From Primorskyibacter flagellatus (lineage in GTDB: Bacteria > Pseudomonadota > Alphaproteobacteria > Rhodobacterales > Rhodobacteraceae): a stretch of DNA of 64,000 bases. Shown piece after piece: positions 17,359-26,299 of this stretch. The notes under the pieces are model-generated. The model ran no database searches. It was not told the DNA's origin and worked only from the letters and a program-made list of their open reading frames with translations. The position numbers were made by a program, and so were the translations under genes. The stretch is from NCBI RefSeq assembly GCF_900176485.1, contig NZ_FWYD01000011.1, positions 1-64,000 of the forward strand. Direction: 5' to 3'. Each line of letters starts with the position of its first letter. The stretch's first letter is position 1.

Positions 17359-17706
17359 AATTTCCAGAAAATTTGCTTTTCAATGACGGTGCGTGTCGCG
17401 CAATCCAAGGTAATGAGTTTTATTTCAATAACTTACAAGGAAAGTGTGCCGAGGTCGCAGTTGGCTTTGGGCCGAGACAGGCACGCCGGACCAAAATTTG
17501 ACCTTTGTAAATGTCGCGGCAACCACGCCAGTTTTCGGATCGATCAGAGCGGCCACATGTTGTCACGCATGGACGAGTCAGGACATTGCGGCGGTTTTAT
17601 ATCCTAACACGTCAACGCTCTGTGAATCCGATGCATCACTTTTGACCTCAAAAACCAGTTTTGGTGATTTCTATGGTCATTTTTACATTGGCCATGATCG
17701 CGCAGC
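17359..17706. other. AT-richer non-coding stretch beside tRNA-Tyr
   Basis: About 350 bases between the tRNA 3' end and the HNH gene have no convincing ORF or known RNA. The composition is noticeably more AT-rich than the surroundings. The 3' flank of a tRNA is a common integration site, and this might be a decayed insertion, but I found no integrase remnant and no second copy of the tRNA end. Confidence 0.35.
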
Positions 17707-18291
17707 CTAGGCTTCCAGCTCTGCATCCCAGTAAAGGAAATCCAGCCAGCTTTTGTGCAGGTGGTTGGGCGGAAAGCGGCGGCCCATATTGCGCAACTCT
17801 TCCGCGCCCGGCTGGCGCGGTGGTTTGCGCAGCGACAGTCCGGCGTTGCGCAGGGATTTCGATCCTTTGCGAAGGTTGCAAGGCGCGCAGGCAGCGACCA
17901 CGTTTTCCCAACTGGTAATCCCTCCCGCAGCGCGTGGCACCACATGATCGAAAGTAAGGTCCCCCTTCGATCCGCAATACTGACAGAGAAATTCATCCCT
18001 CAGAAAAAGATTAAAGCGCGTGAAGGCCACGCGCTTTCTGGGTTTCACATAATCTTTCAGGACGACGACGCTGGGAATTTTCAGGGACATCGACGGGCTT
18101 CGGACAACCTCGTCATATTCGGCGATAATATCGACCCTGTCCAGAAACGCCGCCTTGATCGCGTCCTGCCAAGGCCACAGCGACAAGGGGTAATAAGACA
18201 GCGGCCGATAATCCGCGTTCAGGACCAAGGCCGGATGTTGTCGTAAGACACCGGATTCCCGGACAAAATTCGTTCTGAAATCGGCTTGCAT
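17707..18291 (-). CDS. HNH endonuclease family protein
   Basis: About 194 residues from the start at 18291 (MQADFR...), which has GGGGGAC about nine bases upstream; a longer in-frame version to 18345 is possible. The C-terminal half holds a canonical HNH fold with zinc-binding cysteines: CQYCG, then TFDHVVPRAAGG with the catalytic His, WENVVAACAPCN and KGSKS. The N-terminal ~80 residues include YRPLSYYPLSLWPWQDA, characteristic of a conserved stand-alone HNH family of alphaproteobacteria whose role is unknown. No restriction methyltransferase or phage gene is adjacent, so a housekeeping nuclease role is more likely than restriction. Confidence 0.88.
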   Translation of the reverse strand: MQADFRTNFVRESGVLRQHPALVLNADYRPLSYYPLSLWPWQDAIKAAFLDRVDIIAEYDEVVRSPSMSLKIPSVVVLKDYVKPRKRVAFTRFNLFLRDEFLCQYCGSKGDLTFDHVVPRAAGGITSWENVVAACAPCNLRKGSKSLRNAGLSLRKPPRQPGAEELRNMGRRFPPNHLHKSWLDFLYWDAELEA

Positions 18292-18640
18292 CTGCGACAC
18301 GTCCCCCGCCCTGCCTGACGTTTTCCAAGCACCGGAGCAGGCCATCCCGCTCTAGCCTGCGGCCACTATATATCGTGGATGGCTTGGCGCAAGCCCCCGC
18401 TAGTTGAGGTGCTTGGCGTCAGCATATCGACTGGATTTGACAGAGTTGTGACAATGGCGAGATCAGCCGCCACTAGACGGGATGATAAACGACCACGTCC
18501 CGTCTAGACCTACGGCACATCAAACGCTTGGACATATCTGTCGTCATTTGACCAATGTGCCGGTCAGTCTTCCACTGCGGGCAGACGGGCCGACCTATCG
18601 CACAGCCCATATGCGGCGGTTGCCAAGGGGTATTGCTGCG
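18292..18640. other. Intergenic region with a perfect inverted repeat
   Basis: This region lies upstream of the HNH gene and downstream of the esterase, all on the minus strand. Apart from the 10-bp inverted repeat at 18473-18507 I see no gene or RNA. It should contain the HNH promoter. Confidence 0.4.
18473..18507. repeat. 10-bp perfect inverted repeat with 15-base spacer
   Basis: CTAGACGGGA at 18473-18482 is matched by its exact complement TCCCGTCTAG at 18498-18507. It lies about 130 bases beyond the esterase stop. It could be an operator for the HNH gene, or a weak terminator for the esterase/glycosylase pair, though there is no T-run. Confidence 0.65.
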
Positions 18641-19306
18641 CTACAGGCTGCACTTGTCGCGCAAGAAAGCCAGCGCCACGCCAAGACCTTCGGGGTCGAT
18701 GCCGTGCCCTGTGCCCTTCATTATATGGGCAAAAACCTCTTTGAACCCGGCTTTTTGCAGCGCTTCGGCGGCCTCAGGCAGGGATTGCGGCGGCACAACG
18801 TCATCGGCGTCTCCGTGGACCAACAGCACCGGGGGCCGACTGATGGTATCATCCTCAAGCAGTTCCGGCGACAGCAACCGACCAGAGAAACACACCAAGC
18901 CGGCAACCGCATCTTCGCGCCGCGGCGCGACATGCAATGCCATCATCGTGCCTTGCGAAAACCCAAGCAGCACCATCTGTTCCGGCAGCATATCCTCGTC
19001 CACCAGAAGCGCGTCGAGAAAGGCGTTCAGATCCTCTGCCGCCGCCCGCATGCCAGATTCCGCCTCTTCCTGGCTGGAGCCGTCGATCCATGGGATCGGA
19101 AACCACTGGAACCCCATTGGCGCGCCCGCGCAGGCCTCTGGCGCGTCAGGCGCTACAAACAATGTGTCGGGCAGATGTTCGCTGAGCGGATCGGCCAGCC
19201 CCAGCAGGTCCGCGCCATTGGCGCCGTAGCCGTGCAGGAAGACAACAACCGAGCGGGCCTCGCCCGACAGTGGTTCCTTGCGTCCGGCCTGAAGTACTCG
19301 TGTCAT
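18641..19306 (-). CDS. Phospholipase/carboxylesterase family serine hydrolase
   Basis: A 221-residue alpha/beta hydrolase of the small carboxylesterase (YpfH/acyl-protein thioesterase-like) group. The nucleophile elbow GFSQGT holds the catalytic Ser (about 118), LLVHGDADDVVP provides the Asp (about 170) and KGTGHGID the His (about 203). The oxyanion region is FLHGYGANGADL near residue 28. It is cytoplasmic, with no signal peptide. The start overlaps the stop of the upstream glycosylase gene, so the two are co-translated. The natural ester substrate is unknown. Confidence 0.87.
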   Translation of the reverse strand: MTRVLQAGRKEPLSGEARSVVVFLHGYGANGADLLGLADPLSEHLPDTLFVAPDAPEACAGAPMGFQWFPIPWIDGSSQEEAESGMRAAAEDLNAFLDALLVDEDMLPEQMVLLGFSQGTMMALHVAPRREDAVAGLVCFSGRLLSPELLEDDTISRPPVLLVHGDADDVVPPQSLPEAAEALQKAGFKEVFAHIMKGTGHGIDPEGLGVALAFLRDKCSL

Positions 19307-19962
19307 GCCAATCCCTCTTTGTCCTTGGTCACATGGTAGTAGGCAAAGAGCGTTCGGGCTGCAACCGATCGCCAGGGCGACCAGGCGCGGGCCATCTCTC
19401 GCAACTCACGTTCGCGGGGCCGTGCGGGCAAATGAAACAGAACCCGCGCCGCTTCCTGCAAGGCCAGATCGCCGGGTGCGAATACATCCGCGCGGCCCAG
19501 ACTGAACATCGCGTAGATCTCGGCGGTCCAGACGCCAATTCCGGTAACGGCGGTCAACCGCTTGACGACCTCATCATCGGGCGCGTGCCGGAGCGCCTCG
19601 AAATCCAGCCCCGCCTTGGCCAAAGCATGCGCATAGCGGGCCTTTTGACGACTCAGGCCAAGCCCGCGCAGATCTTCTTCGGTCACGGCCAGAATGGCAT
19701 CCGGAGTCACCATCCCGGCTGTTTCAAGCTTTTCCCAGATCGCGCGGGCCGAGGCGACGCTGACCTGCTGGCTGACAATCGCCGATAAAAGCTGACCAAA
19801 GCCATCCGGGCGTAACCGCAACGGCAACGGCCCCGTAAGTTTCAGCGCATGAGCGAAACGTGGTTCGGTTGCCGCCAGCCAAACGGCACCCTCACTCACA
19901 CAGGCATCGCTTTGAATGATCCGGCCCACGTCAGGCTGGCCCGCTATTGATGGTGCGATCAT
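19303..19962 (-). CDS. DNA-3-methyladenine glycosylase, AlkA/HhH-GPD type
   Basis: A 219-residue base-excision repair enzyme that removes alkylated purines. The helix-hairpin-helix LTAVTGIGVWTAEIYAMF (about 140-157) is followed by the GPD-type loop VFAPGDLALQ with the catalytic Asp. The upstream LLSAIVSQQVSVASARAIW is the typical family helix. It is short compared with E. coli AlkA because the N-terminal domain is reduced. It is divergent from the MFS gene and overlaps the esterase gene downstream. Confidence 0.88.
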   Translation of the reverse strand: MIAPSIAGQPDVGRIIQSDACVSEGAVWLAATEPRFAHALKLTGPLPLRLRPDGFGQLLSAIVSQQVSVASARAIWEKLETAGMVTPDAILAVTEEDLRGLGLSRQKARYAHALAKAGLDFEALRHAPDDEVVKRLTAVTGIGVWTAEIYAMFSLGRADVFAPGDLALQEAARVLFHLPARPRERELREMARAWSPWRSVAARTLFAYYHVTKDKEGLA

Positions 19963-20071
19963 AAGCTCTCCATTCCGGTACGCAGGTGTGGCACAGGCTG
20001 CGGCGATTGGCCAAGAAGATTTCAGTGACCCGAGCCTTGCAGCGCCCCGCGCGACATATTACCGATCCTGC

Positions 20072-21292
20072 ATGGAAACCGCACAGTCAGACAGACGCGC
20101 CCGGCGCAACGTCGTTGTCCTCGCTTTGGCGCAGGCGATCCTGGGATCGCAGATGCCGATGATCTTCACCATTGGTGGCTTGGCCGGGCAATCGCTGGCC
20201 TCGAACCTGTGCTTTGCAACCTTGCCGATTTCACTGATCGTGCTGGGATCCATGTTGACGGCAACGCCGATTTCCTGGGCGATGCAGCGCTTTGGACGGC
20301 GGGCGGGCTTTTTCATCGGTGCCGCGGGCGGTGCAGTGGGGGGCGTGGTGGGGGCTTATGGGCTTTACCTGTCCTCATTTCCCATTTTTCTGCTGGGGTC
20401 TTTCCTTACGGGTATCTACATGTCGGCTCAGGGGTTTTACCGCTTTGCCGCTGCCGATACCGCGTCGGACGCTTACCGACCCAAGGCGATTTCCTATGTC
20501 ATGGCCGGCGGGCTGGCCTCGGCCGTCATCGGCCCGCAACTCGTCAAGCTGACCAGCGATTCCTTCGTGATCCCGTTCCTTGGCACTTACCTTGCGGTCA
20601 TCGGCGTGAACGTCCTTGGCTCGCTGCTGTTTCTGTTTCTCGATATTCCGCGCCCGCCCGTGCCCGATCAGGATGCGCCCAAAGGCCGCTCCCGCTGGGA
20701 GCTGATCACAACGCCGCGCATTGCCGTCGCTGTAATCTGCGGCATGGTCAGCTACGCCTTGATGAACCTTGTGATGACCTCCACCCCGTTGGCAGTGGTC
20801 GGCTGCGGATTCGAGAAAGACAACGCCGCCGATATCGTCACCGCGCATGTCCTGGCAATGTTCGTGCCATCCTTTTTCACCGGCCACCTGATCGCCCGTT
20901 TCGGCGTGGAAAAGATCCTGGCCGCCGGCCTGGTGATCCTGGCCGCTGCGGGTGCTGTCGCCCTGCAAGGCGTCCAGCTGGAGAATTTCTTTATCGCGCT
21001 GATCCTGCTGGGCATCGGCTGGAACTTTGGCTTCATCGGCGCGACCTCGATGCTGGCCGGCGCGCATGAACCGCACGAGCGTGGCCGCATGCAGGGTCTG
21101 AACGATCTGCTGGTGTTTGGTGGCGTGACCTTTGCCTCGCTGGCCTCCGGCGGGCTGATGAACTGCTCTGGCGGGTCCGCGCAACAAGGCTGGTCGGCGG
21201 TCAACATGGCGATGGTGCCATTCCTCGCCCTCGCCGGCGGTGCGCTGATCTGGCTGTATCTGCGTCCGCAAAACGAAGCCGAGCGTGCCTGA
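20072..21292 (+). CDS. MFS transporter
   Basis: A 406-residue transporter with about twelve membrane helices, starting METAQSDRRARRN at 20072. The longer in-frame extension to 19916 would overlap the glycosylase gene and lacks hydrophobic character. The loop after the second helix carries the MFS-type MQRFGRRAG sequence, and the central cytoplasmic loop is charged (PVPDQDAPKGRSRWE). A second GAHEPHERGRMQGL loop lies in the C-half. The substrate cannot be inferred. It stands alone, convergent with the squalene synthase-like gene. Confidence 0.85.
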   Translation: METAQSDRRARRNVVVLALAQAILGSQMPMIFTIGGLAGQSLASNLCFATLPISLIVLGSMLTATPISWAMQRFGRRAGFFIGAAGGAVGGVVGAYGLYLSSFPIFLLGSFLTGIYMSAQGFYRFAAADTASDAYRPKAISYVMAGGLASAVIGPQLVKLTSDSFVIPFLGTYLAVIGVNVLGSLLFLFLDIPRPPVPDQDAPKGRSRWELITTPRIAVAVICGMVSYALMNLVMTSTPLAVVGCGFEKDNAADIVTAHVLAMFVPSFFTGHLIARFGVEKILAAGLVILAAAGAVALQGVQLENFFIALILLGIGWNFGFIGATSMLAGAHEPHERGRMQGLNDLLVFGGVTFASLASGGLMNCSGGSAQQGWSAVNMAMVPFLALAGGALIWLYLRPQNEAERA

Positions 21293-21405
21293 TCAGAACC
21301 GGTTTGCGTTGGATTGCGTCCCTTGCGCAAGGTGCTCAAGCGGCTGCCTATTCGCGCCTCATCGTATCAAAGCGCATACAGGACCCGACGTCGTGTAACC
21401 GCCGC

Positions 21406-22164
21406 TCAAACCCGTCCGAAGGCCGAGGCCCGGATCAATCGCAGCTTGCGCCCCGCCTCCGAGACCTGCACGCCACCTGCCACCACCAAGCCGGGACGCG
21501 CAACCACCCGCGCCAGCAGCGCGGATGCCGTGACACCGGGAAACAGCGCCGCTTTCGCCTCTCGTGACAGGCGCAACGCTTTGCGTCCGGACCTAAGCCT
21601 GGCAAGCCCATCCCGCGCCAGCGAAGCGACACCCTCGGGCCGTCCATCGACCAACGGCACCCGGCCGCGCGCCTCTAGTTCCGGCACCGCTTGCAGGAAC
21701 ATCGCAAGGCCCGCGCCAAACCCGTAATCCGCCACGCCGGTATCTGCGCCGCCAAGCGCCCGCACGCCAGCGCGCATCAGACAGGCGGACGTGTCCTCAA
21801 GGTAATGCGTCAGGTGCTGTGCGTCCTCGAACGGTGCTTTGTAGATGTCCCAACGCCGCGCCTCGACCAGACGGTCCAACAGGCGCGCGGCATCCGCATC
21901 CAGCACGTCCGCCAGCGGGCTGACAACCTCGTGCCGCCGGACCGTGCCACCAGTTGCGATTTCTTCCAGCGCGTCGCGCCACCATTGCAAACGCATCTCG
22001 GCGATCATCGGCTCTTGCGTGACCCAAGGCGCGCGCGCCACTTCGATGTTGAACGCGTAAAGCGGAAACAGCACACGCCGCGCCGCGACAGGGGCCGCCA
22101 TCGCGCAGGCGAACCGCCACGGATCGCCCCGTTCGACCAAGGCAGCGCAGGCGTCAACGCTCAT
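21406..22164 (-). CDS. Squalene/phytoene synthase-fold protein lacking catalytic aspartates (NDUFAF6-like)
   Basis: The 252-residue protein clearly has the family fold: FPLYAFNIEVAR, MRLQWWRDALEEI (about 56-68), RRWDIYKAPFED and the closing ARGRVPL. The two Asp-rich motifs that bind Mg-diphosphate in true synthases are missing. The first helix reads YAFNIEVAR instead of the DxxxD form, and the second reads FGAGLAMFLQAVPEL instead of the RDVxED form. This matches the mitochondrial complex I assembly factor NDUFAF6 and its alphaproteobacterial relatives. A non-enzymatic assembly role is my inference. No terpenoid genes are nearby. Confidence 0.78.
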   Translation of the reverse strand: MSVDACAALVERGDPWRFACAMAAPVAARRVLFPLYAFNIEVARAPWVTQEPMIAEMRLQWWRDALEEIATGGTVRRHEVVSPLADVLDADAARLLDRLVEARRWDIYKAPFEDAQHLTHYLEDTSACLMRAGVRALGGADTGVADYGFGAGLAMFLQAVPELEARGRVPLVDGRPEGVASLARDGLARLRSGRKALRLSREAKAALFPGVTASALLARVVARPGLVVAGGVQVSEAGRKLRLIRASAFGRV

Positions 22165-22273
22165 TGGCGTGCCTGCCGTTCTTCATCCAACAATGTCAGG
22201 ACACCGCCGCGCGGATCAGGTATCGGACGCGTTCGCGCGACACATATAGCACCAGAAAACCCCTCACACATCG

Positions 22274-23908
22274 TCACACCGCATCCCGGATCAGCTTCCA
22301 CCGCACCGCGTCCAGCAATGCCTCGAACGAGGCATCTACGATGTTTGCGCTGACCCCCACGGTAGACCAGAGCCGACCCTGCCCGTCCTGACTGTCGATG
22401 ATGACGCGCGTCACGGCCTCGGTGCCGCCTTGGGTGATGCGTACCTTGAAATCGACCAGCCCCATATCGGCCAGAACCGCGGAATACTGCCCCAGATCCT
22501 TGACCAGCGCCTGCCAAAGCGCGTTTACGGGCCCGCGATCCATACCGCTGGCATCCATCGACTCGCTGACCGACTGCCGCTTTTCGCCGTCAACCTTCAC
22601 GACCACCACGGCCTCGGACAGCGACACCATCTTGTCATACTTGTTCTTGCGCCGCTCCACCGTCACCCGGTAGCGCTTGACCTCAAAGAATTCCGTCGCG
22701 AGGCCCAGCTCGTCCCGCGCCAACAGCTCGAAACTGGCCTGCGCTGTGTCATAGGAATAGCCCTCGGACTCCCGCGCCTTGATCCGTTCGAGGATCCTTG
22801 CCAGTGCCGGATCACCGGCGGCGACCTCCAGTCCGGCCTCGGCCAGACGCCGCCGCAGGTTCGACTGCCCGGCCTGGTTCGACATCGGGATGACACGCCT
22901 GTTGCCGACCTCTCCTGGATCAATATGCTCATAGGTCGTGGGGTCCTTGAGGATCGCGCTGGCATGCAACCCCGCCTTATGCGCAAAGGCCGAAGACCCG
23001 ACATAGGGTGCCTGCTTCAGCGGCACGCGGTTGAGGATATCGTCCAGCATCCGGCTGACCTTGGTCAGCCCTTCCAGCGCATCCAGACTGACCCCGGTCT
23101 GAAATTGACTGGCATAGGGCTCTTTCAACAGCAGCGTCGGGATCAGCGAAGTCAGATTGGCATTGCCGCAGCGTTCGCCCAACCCGTTCAACGTGCCCTG
23201 AACCTGCCTTGCGCCCGCCAGCACCGCCGCCAGTGATCCGGCAACGGCATTCTCTGTATCGTTATGGGTGTGAATGCCCAGACGCGCGCCCGGAATGCCC
23301 GCCGCGATCACCTCGTGCACGATCCGCGCTATTTCATCGGGCAGCGTCCCGCCATTCGTATCGCACAGCACGATCCACCGCGCGCCCGCGTCCAGCGCCG
23401 CGCGCAGGCAGTCCAGCGCATAGCCCGCATCGGATTTGTACCCGTCAAAGAAATGCTCGGCGTCGAACAGCGCCTCGCGCCCCTGCGACACCAGATGCGC
23501 AATCGAGGCGCGGATATTCTCGACATTTTCGTCCAGCGAGATGCCCAGCGCAGTGCGCACATGAAATTCGTGGCTCTTGCCGACCAGACAGACAGAGGGC
23601 GTACCCGCATTCATCACCCCCGCCAACACCTCGTCATTGGCGGCAGAGCGCCCGGCCCGCTTGGTCATGCCAAAGGCCACCAACGTGGCCCGCATCCCCG
23701 TCACCTCATCAAAAAACGCGCTGTCGGTGGGATTTGCCCCCGGCCAACCCCCCTCGACGTGATCCAGACCCAACCCGTCCAGCGCCGCCGCAATCCGCAA
23801 CTTCTCGGCGGTCGAGAATTGCACCCCCTGCGTCTGCTGCCCGTCGCGCAACGTGGTGTCATACAGATAAAGGCGCTCTTTCCCGCTCACATCGCCCTCA
23901 GCGACCAT
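22274..23908 (-). CDS. cimA: Citramalate synthase
   Basis: About 544 residues from the ATG at 23908, which has GGGGAG nine bases upstream. The TIM-barrel domain opens LYLYDTTLRDGQQTQG, with the metal-binding Asp and catalytic Arg of the DRE-TIM family, and has the HTHNDTENAVA metal site near residue 215. The C-terminal ~130 residues resemble the LeuA allosteric domain. The enzyme condenses pyruvate with acetyl-CoA to citramalate, feeding isoleucine synthesis. The length and GTLNGLGERCGNANL favour CimA over LeuA. A repeat element (23923-23980) touches its upstream region. Confidence 0.87.
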   Translation of the reverse strand: MVAEGDVSGKERLYLYDTTLRDGQQTQGVQFSTAEKLRIAAALDGLGLDHVEGGWPGANPTDSAFFDEVTGMRATLVAFGMTKRAGRSAANDEVLAGVMNAGTPSVCLVGKSHEFHVRTALGISLDENVENIRASIAHLVSQGREALFDAEHFFDGYKSDAGYALDCLRAALDAGARWIVLCDTNGGTLPDEIARIVHEVIAAGIPGARLGIHTHNDTENAVAGSLAAVLAGARQVQGTLNGLGERCGNANLTSLIPTLLLKEPYASQFQTGVSLDALEGLTKVSRMLDDILNRVPLKQAPYVGSSAFAHKAGLHASAILKDPTTYEHIDPGEVGNRRVIPMSNQAGQSNLRRRLAEAGLEVAAGDPALARILERIKARESEGYSYDTAQASFELLARDELGLATEFFEVKRYRVTVERRKNKYDKMVSLSEAVVVVKVDGEKRQSVSESMDASGMDRGPVNALWQALVKDLGQYSAVLADMGLVDFKVRITQGGTEAVTRVIIDSQDGQGRLWSTVGVSANIVDASFEALLDAVRWKLIRDAV

Positions 23909-23922
23909 CACACCACTCCCCA

Positions 23923-23980
23923 CTTCTTCATGGCGAAAATACTCCGGGGGTGTGGGGGCTGGCCCCCACTCCGGCACCTA
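23923..23980 (+). repeat. REP-like intergenic repeat, copy A
   Basis: CTTCATGGCGAAAATACTCC (two mismatches to copies B and C) is followed by a hairpin (GTGGGGGC-TG-GCCCCCAC) and then ACTCCGGCACCT, which is also found at the end of copy B. It lies between cysS and cimA, in the orientation opposite to both genes. Confidence 0.75.
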
Positions 23981-24044
23981 AGTTTCGCGACATATTGTAA
24001 GTATGAGCATGTGGCTTCGATAGGTAGAACTGTTCTGCGCCCTG

Positions 24045-25460
24045 TCATTGCACCTCCCACAACTCACTCAACTTATTGGCATCAAATTTTTCTGACTTTT
24101 CAAAATTCGGTTCGCCGCCGGTATCTTTTACGACGACCCCGGCATTCGCCAAACCGTCTCTAATTTGGTCTGCCAAATCATAGTTCTTGTTCTTGCGCGC
24201 ATTGTCGCGTCTTTGAAGAAGCGTTCGAACCAACCCTGTTTCTGCATCCGTGAAACCAGAGACCATCGCCCATTCAGGTATCGGATCCTTTACAAGCCCA
24301 AGCAATTCCATACTTGCACGCAATGTTGTCACCTCCCCGGCATTCGAAAGAACATGACACTCTGTTAGTGCACCATGCGTATTAAGGTCATTGCGCAGTT
24401 CGTTCTCAACTTGTGGATGCACTTCGCCACTACCCGCCACGGCGAGGCCAATTTGCCGATACCACTTTTTAAGTGTCTTCTCGGCGTCGGCCGCCTTCTC
24501 CGCTGTCCAATCCATCGGCTTGCGGTAATGCGTCGACAGCATCACGAAGCGGATAACCTCGCCCGGAATGCCCTGGTCCAGCAGGTCTCGGACGGTGAAG
24601 AAATTGCCGAGCGACTTGGACATCTTCTTGCCCTCGACTTGCAGCATCTCGTTATGCATCCAGACATTGGCAAAATCACCCGATGGATGCGCGCAGCGGC
24701 TTTGCGCGATCTCGTTTTCGTGGTGCGGGAACATCAGGTCGTTGCCGCCGCCGTGGATGTCGAAACTCTCGCCCAGCAATTCGAACGACATGGCGGAGCA
24801 TTCGATATGCCAGCCAGGTCGTCCCCGGCCCCACGGGCTGTCCCAACCGGGCAGATCGTCCGAGGACGGTTTCCACAGCACGAAATCCATCGGGTTGCGC
24901 TTATAAGGCGCAACCTCGACCCGTGCGCCTGCGATCATATCGTCGACGGTGCGGCCTGACAGCTTGCCATATTCGGCATAGCTTTCGACGGCGAACAGCA
25001 CATGGCCCTCGGCCTCATAGGCGTGGTCCTTGGCGATCAGCCCCTCGATCATCGAGATCATCTGCGGGATGAATTCGGTTGCGCGGGGTTCCTGATCGGG
25101 ACGCAGCGCGCCAAGCGCGTCCATGTCCTGATGATACCAGTCGATGGTCTCGTCCGAGCGCTGCTGGACCAACTCTTCCAGCGTTCCCTCGGTGCCGGCC
25201 TCCTTGCGGGCCAGCGCGGTGGCGTTGATCTTGTCATCCACGTCCGTGAAATTGCGCACATAAGTGACGTGATCGTCGCCGTAGATATGCCGCAGCAGGC
25301 GGTTGAGAATGTCAAACACCAGCACGGGCCGTGCATTGCCCAGATGGGCGCGATCATAGACGGTGGGCCCGCAGACATACATGCGCACATTGTCCGGATC
25401 GATGGGCGTGAACACCTCTTTCGAGCGTGTCCTGGTGTTGTAAAGCTTGATCGTCGTCAT
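24045..25460 (-). CDS. cysS: Cysteinyl-tRNA synthetase
   Basis: A 471-residue class I synthetase that charges tRNA-Cys. The zinc site begins [10 protein letters not shown] (about 28-37), the HIGH motif appears as HLGN, and KKMSKSLGN is the KMSKS loop (about 271-279). A DALR-type helical domain and the C-terminal anticodon region complete the normal length. The last third of the gene (about 24045-24480) is clearly lower in G+C: I count 89 G/C of 180 in 24121-24300, or 49 percent. This hints at a recombination or transfer patch. Another repeat copy separates it from cimA. Confidence 0.95.
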   Translation of the reverse strand: MTTIKLYNTRTRSKEVFTPIDPDNVRMYVCGPTVYDRAHLGNARPVLVFDILNRLLRHIYGDDHVTYVRNFTDVDDKINATALARKEAGTEGTLEELVQQRSDETIDWYHQDMDALGALRPDQEPRATEFIPQMISMIEGLIAKDHAYEAEGHVLFAVESYAEYGKLSGRTVDDMIAGARVEVAPYKRNPMDFVLWKPSSDDLPGWDSPWGRGRPGWHIECSAMSFELLGESFDIHGGGNDLMFPHHENEIAQSRCAHPSGDFANVWMHNEMLQVEGKKMSKSLGNFFTVRDLLDQGIPGEVIRFVMLSTHYRKPMDWTAEKAADAEKTLKKWYRQIGLAVAGSGEVHPQVENELRNDLNTHGALTECHVLSNAGEVTTLRASMELLGLVKDPIPEWAMVSGFTDAETGLVRTLLQRRDNARKNKNYDLADQIRDGLANAGVVVKDTGGEPNFEKSEKFDANKLSELWEVQ

Positions 25461-25879
25461 GTCATCCTCGCGCGCGGGTCCGCGGCGGGCTTAGCAACTT
25501 CGGATCATGGAGGAAACAGAAGAACGGCCCGCCGAGCGTGTCAGCCGGTGATAATGGGTCCGCAAATACAGATCGCCGTTTTCATGGGCGAACCCTTAGC
25601 CGAATGCTGCGCGCCGTGCAAAACAATTCGCATCCCGCTAGGCACCGGGTCCTTTCGGCCCGGTGCGGGTTTCGCCGGATCGGCCACCGCTGACCATCAT
25701 CCATCTACCGTCGCGAAAATCTTGATGACGCTGGTTTCGGCCGACGTCCGACGTGTCAGTCCGGTATCTCCCCCACCCCAAGGATCGCGCCGTGCGGCCG
25801 CGCCGTTGGCTGTGTCGGCTGACATGCGTTGCGTTCGTTTGGCTTGAGAAATCGGCGATGCTGCCGCATGATCGGCAAC
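25461..25879. other. Intergenic region between cysS and the YjbR gene
   Basis: About 420 bases without a convincing gene. It contains one perfect 8-bp hairpin, GCACCGGG/CCCGGTGC at 25642-25666, without a T-run. The promoters of cysS (leftward) and of the YjbR gene (rightward) should lie here; none is obvious. Confidence 0.4.
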
Positions 25880-26227
25880 ATGACCCGCGACATCGTCAAC
25901 CGCATATGCACCACCCTGCCCGGAGCGGAGGTTTCCGACCCCTGGGGCGGCGGGCATGATGCGTGGAAAGTGGGCGGCAAGATGTTCGCCTGTATCGGTG
26001 CCATGGATCAAGGTGTGTCGGTCAAGACCGCCGATATCGACAGCGCGCAATTCCTGATCGAGATGGGCCGAGCCGAACGCGCCGCCTATTTCCATCGCTC
26101 CTGGGTGATGGTGCCCTGGGGGCTGGCGGAAGAGGATGAGTTGCGCGACAGGCTGACCACGTCCTACGATCTGATCCGTTCGAAACTGCCTAAGAAAGTT
26201 CAGGCAGCGCTGGCTGACAGAGCTTGA
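25880..26227 (+). CDS. MmcQ/YjbR family protein
   Basis: About 115 residues from MTRDIVNRIC; an ATG four codons upstream at 25868 is an alternative. The family pattern is present: a start helix ending CTTLPGAEVSDPWG, the KMFACIG strand (about 34-40), YFHRSWVMV and the final helix with LIRSKLPKKVQ. These small proteins have a CyaY-like or double-wing DNA-binding fold and no firmly established role. It stands ahead of the PEP-mutase-like gene on the same strand. Confidence 0.82.
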   Translation: MTRDIVNRICTTLPGAEVSDPWGGGHDAWKVGGKMFACIGAMDQGVSVKTADIDSAQFLIEMGRAERAAYFHRSWVMVPWGLAEEDELRDRLTTSYDLIRSKLPKKVQAALADRA

Positions 26228-26299
26228 CAGCGCTGCCGTCTCAAGGCCCACATGCGGAGATCGCAAGGGCGACTTTCCCCGAAACGAAAGGCCCCCACC

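Noticed and set aside
17292-17710. Small plus-strand frames after tRNA-Tyr as an integrase remnant
   Set aside because: None of the three frames contains recombinase motifs (R...HxxR...Y), and one starts inside the tRNA.
25642-25666. Hairpin GCACCGGG/CCCGGTGC as a terminator
   Set aside because: It is a perfect 8-bp stem but has no T-run on either strand and lies between divergent genes, where no transcript should end.
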